Source of the DNA: Pseudobutyrivibrio xylanivorans
GTDB taxonomy: Bacteria > Bacillota > Clostridia > Lachnospirales > Lachnospiraceae
Length of the DNA stretch: 64,000 nt
Direction: 5' to 3'
NCBI RefSeq assembly: GCF_010906925.1
Contig: NZ_VTVE01000004.1
Span: 124,001-188,000, forward strand
This document shows, in pieces, positions 42,089 to 52,100 of the stretch; the stretch's first letter is position 1; every line of letters starts with the position of its first letter. Position numbers and translations under genes: made by a program. The notes below the pieces were generated by a model that was given only the letters and a program-made list of their open reading frames with translations, did not search any database and was not told the DNA's origin.

Positions 42089-44158
42089 ATGGAGAAGAAA
42101 GATATCGTTTTTGGTCTAGATATTGGTACTAGAAATGTTATTGGTACTGTAGGATATTTAGATGGCGAGGAATTTCACGTAATTGCCCAGAATCTTAAAG
42201 AACATGATACCAGAGCTATGCTTGATGGTCAGATTCATGATATCGGCAGAGTAGGAGCCACTTGTGAAGAGGTTAAAAAGGAGCTTCAGGAGCAGACAGG
42301 TCTTACTCTTTCAGAAGTATGTATAGCTGCCGCTGGTCGTGTACTTCGTACAATTACAACTCACGTGGAACTTGAGTTTCCTGAAGAGACAGTTGTTACT
42401 GGAGAGGATTTGCATACCCTTGATATGCTTGGCATTGAGCAGGCAGGCAAGGAGATTAAGGGCGATGAAGACAATAAATACAAGTTTTTCTGCGTAGGAT
42501 ATTCTACAGTTAAATACTATTTAAATGGAGACCCATTTTCATCTCTTGAGGACCACAAGGCTGACGTTATCGGAGAGGATATTATTGTTACCTTCCTTCC
42601 TGAGGATGTTGTAGATGGTCTTTATTCTGCAGTTGGCAAGGCTGGACTTTCAGTTGCCAACCTTACACTGGAGCCTATTGCAGCTATTAATGTGGCTATT
42701 CCACAGAATTTCAGAATGCTTAATATTGCTCTTATTGATGTGGGAGCAGGTACATCTGATATCTGTGTGACTAAGGACGGCAGCATTATTGCTTATGGTA
42801 TGATTCCTATGGCTGGAGACGAACTTACCGAGGTGCTTGTGCACGAGTTCCTTGTTGACTTCGCCACAGCGGAGACAATAAAGCGTGCATCAACTGAGGG
42901 TGGAGATATTACTTATGAGGATATCATGGGCATTTCTCACACTATTAAGTCAGAGGATGTTTGGAAGCTTACAGACCCAATCATGAAAAAGATTGCTGCA
43001 GAGGTTGCTGCTAAAATTAAGGAGCTCAATGGCGACAAGTCAGTTTCAGCAGCATTCGTAGTAGGCGGTGGCGGCAAGATTCATGGATTTACAGATGCTC
43101 TTGCTGATGAGCTTAAGATAGTTAGCGAGCGTGTGGCTCTTCGAGGAGAAGAGGTTATGAAAAATATCATTTTTGAGCAGGATGATATTAAAAAGGATTC
43201 TCTTCTTGTTACACCAATCGGAATCTGCTTGAATTACTATGAGACCAAGAACAACTTCATCATGATTCACTTCAATGGAGAGATGATGAAGCTCTATGAT
43301 AATGGACAGCTTACAATTGTGGATGCTGCTATGCAGGCAGGATTTTCTGCTGAACAGCTTTTCCCACGTCGTGGTCGAGAGATTAATTTCACAGTCAATG
43401 GCGTATCTCGAATGATTCGCGGTACAGAAGGGGAGTCAGCAGTTGTCAAGATGAATGGCAAGCCAGTTGGCATCAATACACCTCTTGAGTTCAATTGTGA
43501 TATTGAGCTTACTCCATCTACTGTTGGAGCAGGAGGCAATGGAACAATAGCTGATTTGGCTGAGTTCACAACTGAGTATCTCTACTTTACAGTGTGCGGT
43601 CACAGAGTTAAGTGTCCTAAGTTTGTTGAGGTTAATGGTTCTATGGAGCCACCTACATACTCTGTAAAAGAGGGAGATGTTATTGAGACTCGTCCATTCT
43701 ATACAGTAGGCCAGTTGGCTGAGTTTATGGATGTTAATGTAGATGAGCGTTACGAGATTTTGGTTAACAACCGCCCATCTAGCTTGGATTCTCTTGTATA
43801 CGAGAATTTTGTTATCGATTGGACAACAACTACTCCAGTTGCCTTTGGAGACTATGAGGCAGAAGAAGGTGAGGGCCTTCCAGAGGACTTTGTTCCAACA
43901 GAGCCTGAGACTGTCTCAGACGTACATACTAAGATGAAAGATGAGCTTCTTGATATGCCTGTTACAATCAACGGCAAAAAGGTAACTCTTAAGGGCAAAA
44001 AGGAGTACATCTTCGTAGATATATATAATGTAATTGATTTTGACCCAAGCGAAAGCAATGGTCGTTCACTAATCACTATGATTAATGGACAAAAATGTGG
44101 ATACTCTGACACACTTCAGGAAAATGACGAAGTGGAAATCAGATGGTCTTCTTTATAA
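42089..44158 (+). CDS. FtsA-like actin-fold ATPase with long beta-grasp C-terminal extension
   Basis: 689 residues, much longer than FtsA (~420). Residues 1-~375 form an actin-like fold with phosphate-1 (DIVFGLDIGTRNVIGTVGYL), phosphate-2 (IALIDVGAGTSDICVTKDGS) and adenosine (AAFVVGGGGKIHGFTDAL) motifs. The SHS2-type insertion is at ~80-170. The remaining ~310 residues contain domains that look like ubiquitin/SLBB-type beta-grasp units, and the very end (VTINGKKVTLKGKKEYIFVD through SDTLQENDEVEIRWSSL) is MoaD/ThiS-like without the GG tail. No amphipathic FtsA membrane tail. Such proteins sit beside coaE/polA in Lachnospiraceae; cell-division or envelope role is inferred only. Confidence 0.78.
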   Translation: MEKKDIVFGLDIGTRNVIGTVGYLDGEEFHVIAQNLKEHDTRAMLDGQIHDIGRVGATCEEVKKELQEQTGLTLSEVCIAAAGRVLRTITTHVELEFPEETVVTGEDLHTLDMLGIEQAGKEIKGDEDNKYKFFCVGYSTVKYYLNGDPFSSLEDHKADVIGEDIIVTFLPEDVVDGLYSAVGKAGLSVANLTLEPIAAINVAIPQNFRMLNIALIDVGAGTSDICVTKDGSIIAYGMIPMAGDELTEVLVHEFLVDFATAETIKRASTEGGDITYEDIMGISHTIKSEDVWKLTDPIMKKIAAEVAAKIKELNGDKSVSAAFVVGGGGKIHGFTDALADELKIVSERVALRGEEVMKNIIFEQDDIKKDSLLVTPIGICLNYYETKNNFIMIHFNGEMMKLYDNGQLTIVDAAMQAGFSAEQLFPRRGREINFTVNGVSRMIRGTEGESAVVKMNGKPVGINTPLEFNCDIELTPSTVGAGGNGTIADLAEFTTEYLYFTVCGHRVKCPKFVEVNGSMEPPTYSVKEGDVIETRPFYTVGQLAEFMDVNVDERYEILVNNRPSSLDSLVYENFVIDWTTTTPVAFGDYEAEEGEGLPEDFVPTEPETVSDVHTKMKDELLDMPVTINGKKVTLKGKKEYIFVDIYNVIDFDPSESNGRSLITMINGQKCGYSDTLQENDEVEIRWSSL

Positions 44159-44176
44159 AACAAAGGATTTTAGGTA

Positions 44177-44977
44177 ATGGATTTTTTTAGTATTGCAAGT
44201 GGTAGCAGCGGAAATTGTATTTGTGTTGGAGATGACAGCACTCATGTAATGATAGACGCTGGAATTTCTGGAAAGCGCATTGAGGCAGGTATGAATCAAT
44301 ATGATTACACCACAGCTGATATGGCGGGGCTACTTGTCACCCATGAGCACTCTGACCATGTGGCAGGGCTTGGAGTGATTTCCAGAAAATATCACATCCC
44401 AATCTATGCAACTGCTGGTACCATTAGGGCAATACGTTCTATGAAAAGCCTCGGAGCTATTGATGACACACTTTTTCATGTTATCAAGGCTGATGAGGAT
44501 TTCTCTATAGGTAGTCTAAATATTCACCCTTTTAAGATTAGCCATGATGCTGCAGATCCAGTTGCATATCGTATAGAAAATACTAAATCTAAGGTTGCAG
44601 TCTGCACTGACTTAGGTTATTATGATGGCTATATTGTTGAAAATTTAACAAATCTGGATGCTATGCTTTTGGAAGCAAATCACGATATTCATATGCTTGA
44701 GGTGGGGGCTTACCCATATCCGCTCAAGCAACGAATCCTTGGAAAATACGGACATCTTTCAAATGAAGCCAGTGGTCAGTTGCTTAGTCAGGTGCTTCAT
44801 GACAATATTAAGCATATATTTTTAGGGCATCTCAGCCATGAAAATAATTACCCTGATTTAGCTTATGAGACAGTTCGCCTTGAGGTTACCATGGACAAGG
44901 CGACACCATATTCAGGCTCAGATTTCGACATTACTGTGGCTTCCCGCTCGGAGGTATCCGAACGCGTAATCGTATAA
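44177..44977 (+). CDS. MBL-fold metallo-hydrolase, WalJ/YycJ-like
   Basis: 266 residues. MDFFSIASGSSGNCICVGDD is the typical YycJ/WalJ start, and LLVTHEHSDHVAGLGVISRK the HxHxDH metal site; further ligands follow in FKISHDAADP, VAVCTDLGYY and FLGHLSHENN. WalJ proteins are beta-lactamase-fold nucleases or hydrolases linked to DNA repair and cell-wall control. Usually encoded with walRK, but here it follows the FtsA-like gene. Confidence 0.88.
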   Translation: MDFFSIASGSSGNCICVGDDSTHVMIDAGISGKRIEAGMNQYDYTTADMAGLLVTHEHSDHVAGLGVISRKYHIPIYATAGTIRAIRSMKSLGAIDDTLFHVIKADEDFSIGSLNIHPFKISHDAADPVAYRIENTKSKVAVCTDLGYYDGYIVENLTNLDAMLLEANHDIHMLEVGAYPYPLKQRILGKYGHLSNEASGQLLSQVLHDNIKHIFLGHLSHENNYPDLAYETVRLEVTMDKATPYSGSDFDITVASRSEVSERVIV

Positions 44978-44996
44978 TATGTAACTATGTGAGTAA

Positions 44997-45138
44997 GTTG
45001 GTAGATAACAATTGTTGACCTCGTCAGTAGGTAGCAAGCTCTTAGATTTCTCAAGGGAATCGTTTTAGATGACCGGAGAAATACTAAGGCTTGTTGCCGT
45101 AACTGACAAGTAGGTCAAGGCTTGTTATCGTAACCAAC
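44997..45138. repeat. nested structured repeat A (two GGCTTG-N4-CGTAAC modules)
   Basis: Outer rod: GTTGGT (44997-45002)/ACCAAC (45133-45138), ATAACAA (45005-45011)/TTGTTAT (45122-45128), TTGACCT (45015-45021)/AGGTCAA (45112-45118). Inner rod: TCAGT/ACTGA, CAAGC/GCTTG (45035-45039, 45089-45093), CTTAG/CTAAG, ATTTCTC/GAGAAAT, then GG-GA-ATC-loop-GAT-GA-CC. The right strands both contain GGCTTG-N4-CGTAAC (45088-45103, 45119-45134); the left strands contain GTAG-N4-CAA. It fills the gap between the WalJ-like and ACT genes. The same inner unit occurs at 57791-57875 with compensating base changes. Confidence 0.85.
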
Positions 45139-45159
45139 GTAGTATAGAAAGGGAAAAAA

Positions 45160-45435
45160 ATGGAAAACAAAGTTATTATTACTGTAGTTGGTAAGGATAC
45201 TGTAGGTATCATTGCTCGTATTTGTACTTATTTGGCTGAAAATGGTGTGAATGTACTTGATATCACACAGACAATTGTTCAGGGATTCTTCAACATGATG
45301 ATGATTGTTGATATTGAAAAAGCTACAAAGAACTTTGGTGATATTCAGAAGGATTTAGAGAGCCTTGGCAACGAAATCGGAGTTCAGGTAAAGGCACAGA
45401 AGCAGGCAATCTTCGACGAAATGCACCGTATTTAA
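45160..45435 (+). CDS. ACT-domain protein (UPF0237)
   Basis: 91 residues, a single ACT domain: ITVVGKDTVGIIARICTYLA, then ENGVNVLDITQTIVQGFF. UPF0237 proteins resemble the glycine-cleavage regulator GcvR and bind an amino acid, but the ligand is not known. Nearly always next to the UPF0210/PFL-family gene, as here (48 nt gap). Start after GAAAGGGAAAAAA. Confidence 0.92.
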   Translation: MENKVIITVVGKDTVGIIARICTYLAENGVNVLDITQTIVQGFFNMMMIVDIEKATKNFGDIQKDLESLGNEIGVQVKAQKQAIFDEMHRI

Positions 45436-45483
45436 TTTACATGGGTGCAACTTTCCCGTATTCACTATAAGGAGTAAATTTTC

Positions 45484-46848
45484 ATGGTAACTTTAAAAGA
45501 GGTAATTGAGACTAATAAGATGGTGGAGGAGCAGACTCTTGATGTCCGCACAATCACCATTGGTATAAGCCTTCTTGAGTGCATTGACTCAGATCTTAAG
45601 AAGGTTAATGAAAATGTATATAACCGCATCACTACTGTAGCTAAGGATTTGGATAAGGTAGCTAAGGAAATCGAAAGAGACTACGGTATTCCTATTGTTA
45701 ACCGCCGTATTTCAGTTACTCCTATTGCTCTTATCGGTGGTGCTGCTTGCAAGAAGCCGGAGGATTTCGTTACACTTGCCCATACTCTTGATAAGGCAGC
45801 TGAGGCTGTTGGAGCTAATCTTATCGGTGGTTATTCTGCTCTTGTTTCAAAGGGTATGACTACAGCAGATGAGATGCTTATTCGTTCAATTCCACAGGCT
45901 CTTTGCGAGACTGAGAGAGTTTGTAGTTCAGTTAATTTAGCTTCTACTAAGACAGGTATCAACATGGATGCTGTTCGTCTTATGGGAGATATTCTTCTTC
46001 AGGTTGCAGACCGTTCAAAGGACAGAGATTCTGTTGACTGTATGAAGCTTGTTGTATTCTGTAATGCTCCAGACGACAATCCATTTATGGCTGGTGCATT
46101 CCACGGTGTTACTGAAGCAGATGCTATTATTAACGTCGGTGTTTCAGGCCCAGGTGTTGTTAAGAAGGCTCTTGAAAAGGTTAGAGGAGAGAATTTTGAG
46201 GTTCTCTGTGAGACAATCAAGAAGACTGCTTTCAAGGTAACACGTGTTGGACAGCTTGTTGCTCAGGAAGCATCTAAGCGTCTTGGTATTCCATTTGGTA
46301 TTATTGATCTTTCCCTTGCACCTACTCCAGCAATCGGAGATTCGGTAGCAGATATTTTATGTGAAATCGGTCTTGAGTATGCAGGTGCTCCAGGTACTAC
46401 AGCTGCTCTTGCTATGCTTAATGATCAGGTTAAGAAGGGCGGCGTTATGGCTAGCTCTTATGTAGGTGGTCTTTCAGGTGCTTTCATTCCTGTTTCAGAA
46501 GATCAGGGTATGATTAATTCTGTTGAGGCTGGTGCAATCACACTTGAGAAGCTTGAGGCTATGACTTGTGTTTGCTCAGTAGGACTTGATATGATTGCTA
46601 TTCCTGGTGATACTCCAGCAACTACAATTTCAGGTATGATTGCTGATGAGATGGCACTTGGTATGGTTAATCAGAAGACTACAGCTGCAAGACTTATTCC
46701 AGTAATTGGCAAGACTGTTGGTGATACAGTAGAGTTTGGTGGATTATTTGGCTATGCACCAATCATGCCAGTTAATAAGTTCTCTTGCGCCGACTTTGTT
46801 AACAGAGAGGGACGTATTCCAGCTCCAATCCATTCATTTAAAAATTAA
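45484..46848 (+). CDS. PFL-family protein (UPF0210/DUF711)
   Basis: 454 residues. Conserved blocks [48 protein letters not shown] and [12 protein letters not shown] are those of the UPF0210 family, related in fold to pyruvate-formate-lyase barrels but lacking the glycyl-radical site. Partner of the upstream ACT protein. Function unknown. Codon use is strongly biased, suggesting high expression. Confidence 0.92.
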   Translation: MVTLKEVIETNKMVEEQTLDVRTITIGISLLECIDSDLKKVNENVYNRITTVAKDLDKVAKEIERDYGIPIVNRRISVTPIALIGGAACKKPEDFVTLAHTLDKAAEAVGANLIGGYSALVSKGMTTADEMLIRSIPQALCETERVCSSVNLASTKTGINMDAVRLMGDILLQVADRSKDRDSVDCMKLVVFCNAPDDNPFMAGAFHGVTEADAIINVGVSGPGVVKKALEKVRGENFEVLCETIKKTAFKVTRVGQLVAQEASKRLGIPFGIIDLSLAPTPAIGDSVADILCEIGLEYAGAPGTTAALAMLNDQVKKGGVMASSYVGGLSGAFIPVSEDQGMINSVEAGAITLEKLEAMTCVCSVGLDMIAIPGDTPATTISGMIADEMALGMVNQKTTAARLIPVIGKTVGDTVEFGGLFGYAPIMPVNKFSCADFVNREGRIPAPIHSFKN

Positions 46849-46857
46849 AAAATTTTT

Positions 46858-46887
46858 AGACGACCGGTTAACTGGTCGTCTTTTTTT
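46858..46887 (+). terminator. intrinsic terminator of the ACT-PFL unit
   Basis: AGACGACC (46858-46865) with GGTCGTCT (46874-46881), followed by a run of T's to 46887. Confidence 0.92.
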
Positions 46888-47002
46888 GATATAATAGGGA
46901 TGTGTGCATTGCAATTACAATTTTGTTGTGAGAATACAATAGATTATGGCAGGCCATAATTATGAATAGTAACTGTTTATTCACAATTGATGGCAAGGGG
47001 TT

Positions 47003-47011
47003 TGCTATAAT
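47003..47011 (+). promoter_or_regulatory. extended -10 promoter of HD-GYP gene
   Basis: TGCTATAAT, an extended -10 element 31 bp before the start codon. No good -35 at normal spacing; TTGATG at 46987-46992 is only 13 bp away. Confidence 0.55.
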
Positions 47012-47042
47012 TTATATGATTAAATAGTAGGGGCTATAAATA

Positions 47043-49160
47043 ATGAGTAAAATTTCAAAGGCTAGGCTTATGATGATTGCCACCATTGCAGGTGGTATTC
47101 TTGTAAACGTTGTTTTTGCATTCTTGGCTTCTAGACTCAATTTTCCCATTTATTTAGATGTTATAGGGACTATTGGAGTTGCCTTTACAGCAGGCGCTCT
47201 ACCAGCTTTGATTGTGGCAGTGTTTACAAATCTTTTTTGCGGCATTTTTGATGGTATGGCTATGTACTATACCTTAATTAGCATGTTTATAGCTATTATT
47301 TCTTCATACTATAGTACAGATAGAGATAATAAAAAAATTTCTAACATAATCAAATTTACATTTCTAATTGGTCTTCTTGGAGGCGTTCTTGGAGCAAGTA
47401 TTCAATTATTGCTTCTTGGTGAGCCTGAGTTTGCATCAGTTTCAGATGCATGTGATCTGCTTACTTCTTCTATTGGGACTAATTACTATTTCAACTTTTT
47501 CCTTTTGAATTCAGGACTGAATATTGTGGACAAGGGTATTGCTGTTTTTGTGGTACTTTCAATAGTCAAATTTCTTCCGGCTAAAAAAGTAAACACACTT
47601 AGAAATCTCGGTTGGAAGCAGAGACCTCTTTCTAGGGAGACAATGAGAAAATATGGAGCTTTAAGCAAGAAAAGCGGAAAGCTTCAGAGAAGATTCACAA
47701 GACTTCTTGTGGGAGCAGCGGTAGCTATCACTATTGTCATGGTATTAATTAGTATGAGCATTTATTTTGAGCATACTAAAAAGGAATATACTCTAAATGC
47801 TCACGGAGCTGTACGTCTAGCGGCAACTGAAATAGATGTACACAGAATCGAAGAATTCTCTAAGCGTGGACAGGAAGCTAAGGGCTATGAGGAGGCAAAA
47901 CTTCGCCTTACTGCCGTTAAAAACAACTATCCAGGAATTGAGCATCTATACGTCTACATTATTAGGGAAGATGGATTACAGGTTGTATTTGATGTAAATG
48001 ATTTGGAAGAAACTGAGGATTCCTTTGGAAAAGTGATTCCTTTTGAAGAGGCATTTGTTCCATATATTGATAGGCTTTTGGCAGGAGAGGAAATTCAGGA
48101 TATCCAGTCCGGTCATACATTTGGATGGCAAAATACTATCATGCATCCAGTGGAAGATGCTGACGGAGTCACAAGATGTTATGTGAGAGCAGATGTTTCC
48201 ATGGATATTATTTCCGATTTCATTAAGGAGTACTTGATTAGGATTGTGCTGATTTTTACTGGCTATTTAGCTGTAATATTGGCTATTGGTCTATGGGTTT
48301 CCAGATATTATCTTGTTCATCCTATTAATGCTATGGTTGATTGTACCAATAGTTTTATGTATGAAATGGATAATCAGGCTGTTCTTCAGGACAATGTTAA
48401 GAAAATCAAGAGACTTAAGATTAAAACAGATGACGAGCTTGAAAATCTTTATAATGCTCTCTGCAAGATGACGGAGGATACTGCCGAGCAGGTCAATGAT
48501 ATTCGCTATCAAAACCAGACTATTAACCAGATGCAAAATGGTCTTATTGTGACTATGGCAGACATGGTGGAAAATCGTGATGCTGATACTGGTTATCATA
48601 TTCAAAAGACTGCAGACTACGTAAGGATTATCCTAGAGGGACTTAAGAAAAAGGGCTACTATGAAGGTAAGCTCACTCCGAAATTTATGAGTGATGTGGT
48701 AATGTCTGCCCCACTTCATGATATTGGCAAGATTAACATCTCAGACACTATATTAAATAAGCCGGGTAAGCTTACTCCTGAGGAGTATGAGATTATGAAG
48801 ACTCACACTACAGCTGGCAAGAACATTATGGAGAAGGCGATTAATACAGTTAAGGGTGAAAACTACCTAAAAGAGGCTAGGAACATGGCTGCATATCACC
48901 ATGAGTGGTGGGATGGAAATGGATATCCAGAAGGGCTAAAGGGACAGGTGATTCCCCTTTCTGCCAGAGTAATGGCTGTGGCAGATGTGTTCGATGCTCT
49001 TACTTCAAAGCGTATATACAAGGAAGCAATGTCTTTTGAAGAGGCTATCGATATCATCAAGCAGGAATCAGGGACTCATTTTGATCCAAAGTGTGTAGAA
49101 GTATTTGCAGAGGCAGAGGAAGAGATTAGGTTAGTACTTAGAAGATATCAAGAGGACTGA
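47043..49160 (+). CDS. membrane sensor with C-terminal HD-GYP c-di-GMP phosphodiesterase domain
   Basis: 705 residues. An N-terminal bundle of membrane helices (~5-195, starting MMIATIAGGILVNVVFAFLA) resembles small-molecule sensors of the MASE/ECF-like kind. A further membrane segment at ~225 is followed by an extracellular dCACHE-like part (~245-390), another helix near 400 and a HAMP/coiled-coil stretch. The HD-GYP domain has ENRDADTGYHIQKTADYVRI, APLHDIGKINISDTIL and AYHHEWWDGNGYPEGLKG. It should degrade c-di-GMP to GMP under control of an outside signal. The hybrid kinase gene follows 27 nt later. Confidence 0.9.
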   Translation: MSKISKARLMMIATIAGGILVNVVFAFLASRLNFPIYLDVIGTIGVAFTAGALPALIVAVFTNLFCGIFDGMAMYYTLISMFIAIISSYYSTDRDNKKISNIIKFTFLIGLLGGVLGASIQLLLLGEPEFASVSDACDLLTSSIGTNYYFNFFLLNSGLNIVDKGIAVFVVLSIVKFLPAKKVNTLRNLGWKQRPLSRETMRKYGALSKKSGKLQRRFTRLLVGAAVAITIVMVLISMSIYFEHTKKEYTLNAHGAVRLAATEIDVHRIEEFSKRGQEAKGYEEAKLRLTAVKNNYPGIEHLYVYIIREDGLQVVFDVNDLEETEDSFGKVIPFEEAFVPYIDRLLAGEEIQDIQSGHTFGWQNTIMHPVEDADGVTRCYVRADVSMDIISDFIKEYLIRIVLIFTGYLAVILAIGLWVSRYYLVHPINAMVDCTNSFMYEMDNQAVLQDNVKKIKRLKIKTDDELENLYNALCKMTEDTAEQVNDIRYQNQTINQMQNGLIVTMADMVENRDADTGYHIQKTADYVRIILEGLKKKGYYEGKLTPKFMSDVVMSAPLHDIGKINISDTILNKPGKLTPEEYEIMKTHTTAGKNIMEKAINTVKGENYLKEARNMAAYHHEWWDGNGYPEGLKGQVIPLSARVMAVADVFDALTSKRIYKEAMSFEEAIDIIKQESGTHFDPKCVEVFAEAEEEIRLVLRRYQED

Positions 49161-49187
49161 CATAAGAGGGACTAAAGGGGGATTCAT

Positions 49188-52100
49188 ATGATGAACAAAA
49201 AGTTTGCTAAATATATCGGGGCATTAACGCTGGCCATGGGACTAACCATGGGCAGCTTTGTTGCTTTTGCTGATGACACCCCTGAGACTGTGGAGGTGGC
49301 ACGAGATGGAGGCGGATATGCGGCATCTAAGCAAATATTTGGGGAAGGTTATACAGCACAGCTATATGATGCAAACAATGGAATGCCTACATCAGATGCC
49401 AGCTGCATTTTGGCAGATAAAGATGGCTATATTTGGATAGGAAGTTATAGCGGAATTATCAGATATGATGGAACCAATTTCGTTAGAATGGATTCTTCAA
49501 AGGGTCTAACCAGTGGCAAGATTCTTTTTGAAGATAAGTCAGGTAAAATTTGGGTTGGAACAAATGATAACGGTGTGGTTGTAATAGATGGGGAAGATAC
49601 TAAACGTTACACCTATAAAGAGGGACTTCCTTCATCTTCAATTCGTGGTTTTGCAGAGGATAAAAATGGGACCATATATATAGCAACAACTGGCGGAATC
49701 TGCTACCTACAAGAGGATGGCACTCTCAATGTGATGGAGGATGAAGCCTTTAAGAATTGCTATATCAATAGAATTTACTGCACTAGACAAGGCCAGATTG
49801 TTGGAGCTACAAAAAACGGAGAGCTGTTCTTAATTAGAGATAAAAAACTGGTCGCATTTAAAGATGGAGAAAGTCTTGGAGTAGGAAAGGTTACCTCTGT
49901 CTATGCGGATGATAATGCTGAGGATTTTATATACGTAGGTAACGACCAGGGAAAAGTATATGCTGGCGATTTCAGCACAGATGGAACTATTTTTGATATT
50001 AACACAGAGCTGGATGTTTCACCTGCTCTTAATGTAAGTTGGATTTCTAGAGAATGTGAGACTATTTGGGCAATTGCTGATGACAAGGTAGGGTATTTTG
50101 ATCCAAGAGGCAAGTACAGATTAGTGGAACATTTGCCAATAGACAGTTCCATTGAGATGGTGGAGTCTGACTATCAGGGCAATCTTTGGCTAGTATCCAC
50201 AAGGCAGGGTGTGGCTAAGATTGTAACAAACAATTTCCAAGACATAACTGATATGGCAGGCTTTGAACCGGAGGTTGTTAACGCCACATGCTTATACAGG
50301 GATAACCTATATGTTGGCACAGACAAGGGACTTCGAATAATTGATATCAAACGAATGGAGCCAGTGGAAAATGAGCTGACTGAGTATATTGGAGATACAA
50401 GAATTCGCTGTATTTTAAGAGATTATTGGGATGACCTTTGGATTTGTTGCTATAACAATGCAAAGGGACTAGTTCATTATTCCAAAGATGGAGTCATTAC
50501 AAATTTCAATGAAGAAAATGGCTTTATTAGTGATGGAGTTCGATGTGGAACTCTGGCGGCTGACGGGCGAGTTATAGTTGGCACCAACAAGGGTGTTGCA
50601 ATTATGAGAATGGGTCAGCTGGAGAAGACCATAACAGAGGAAAACGGTATGGACAATATCGTTATTCTCACAGTTGAAGAGGGATTCGATGGAGAAATAC
50701 TTGTGGGCACCGATGGCGGTGGCATGTATAGTGTGGTTGATGGTAAGGCAAAAAAGATAACCAGAGAAGATGGTCTTACTTCAGATGTAATTCTTAGAAT
50801 AAAAAGGGATGAGAAGCGAGACATATATTGGATTATTACTTCAAATTCAATTCAATATATGAAGGATGGAGTTGTATACGAAATCAAGAATTTCCCTTAC
50901 TCAAACAACTTTGATATTTATTTAGATTTAGAGGATAATGCGTGGGTTTTAGCCTCAAACGGAATATATTGCGCTAATGCAAATGACATGATTCAGAAGG
51001 AAACTTTTGAATATCAATTCTACAATAGTGACACAGGTCTTACAAGTGTCCCAACAGGAAATTCATTTAGTGAGTTGGATGCTGGAAATCTGTATATAGC
51101 AGGTCGAAGTGGCGTAAACAAAGTATACATTAATAACTTCTCCCGTCATACTGGAAGAATTAAAGTGGCAGTAAAAAGTATAGTGGTGGATGATCAGGAG
51201 ATTAAACCGGATGAAAATGGTACCTATGTGATTCCTTCCACAAGTGGGCGTATTCAGATTAATGCATCCATTGTTAATTACAATCTGTCCAACCCATTGA
51301 TTCATATGTATCTTGAGGGTGATGAGGATTCAGGTATTACGGCCAATCAATCAGATATGTCAGCTCTTGAGTATACAGGCCTTAAATACGGAGATTACAA
51401 GCTTCATATTCAGGTTCTAGATGAAAGCAACGGCACTTTATATCAGGATGAAGTATTTTTGATTGAGAAACAGCCGAAACTTACAGAGCTAATGGTGTTT
51501 AGGGTCCTTATAGTTGCTCTTATTGCAATAGTGGTAGGCGTATTTGTATGGAGAATCATGACTGGAACCGTTATTCGTAGACAGTACCGAGAAATTCAGG
51601 CTGCCAAGGCAGAGGTGGAGAAGGCCAACTCTGTAAAGTCACGATTCCTTGCCAATATGTCTCATGAAATTAGAACACCTATAAATACCATTATGGGTAT
51701 GGATGAAATGATGATGCGTGAGGATGCTAGTGAAATACCCCAATCTTATCACAAGGCCATGATGAATTATGCTTCTGGTATTAAGTCAGCCTCAGAATCG
51801 CTTTTGAAGTTAATCGATGATGTACTTGATATGTCACGAATCGAATCTGGAAAGATACATCTTGTTGAACAGGATTACAATCTGGAAGAGGAAATTCGTA
51901 ACATGATAAAAATGATACGTACAAGGTGCGATCAGAAGGGACTGCTTTTCAATATTGATGTAGATGATAGGTTGCCAAGAGGCTTGTATGGAGATATTGG
52001 GAAATTAAAACAGATTAATTTAAACCTCCTTTCTAATGCTGTAAAGTACACTAAAAAGGGAAGTGTTACCTTTAAGGTGGGACTTGAGGATTTGGATGGA

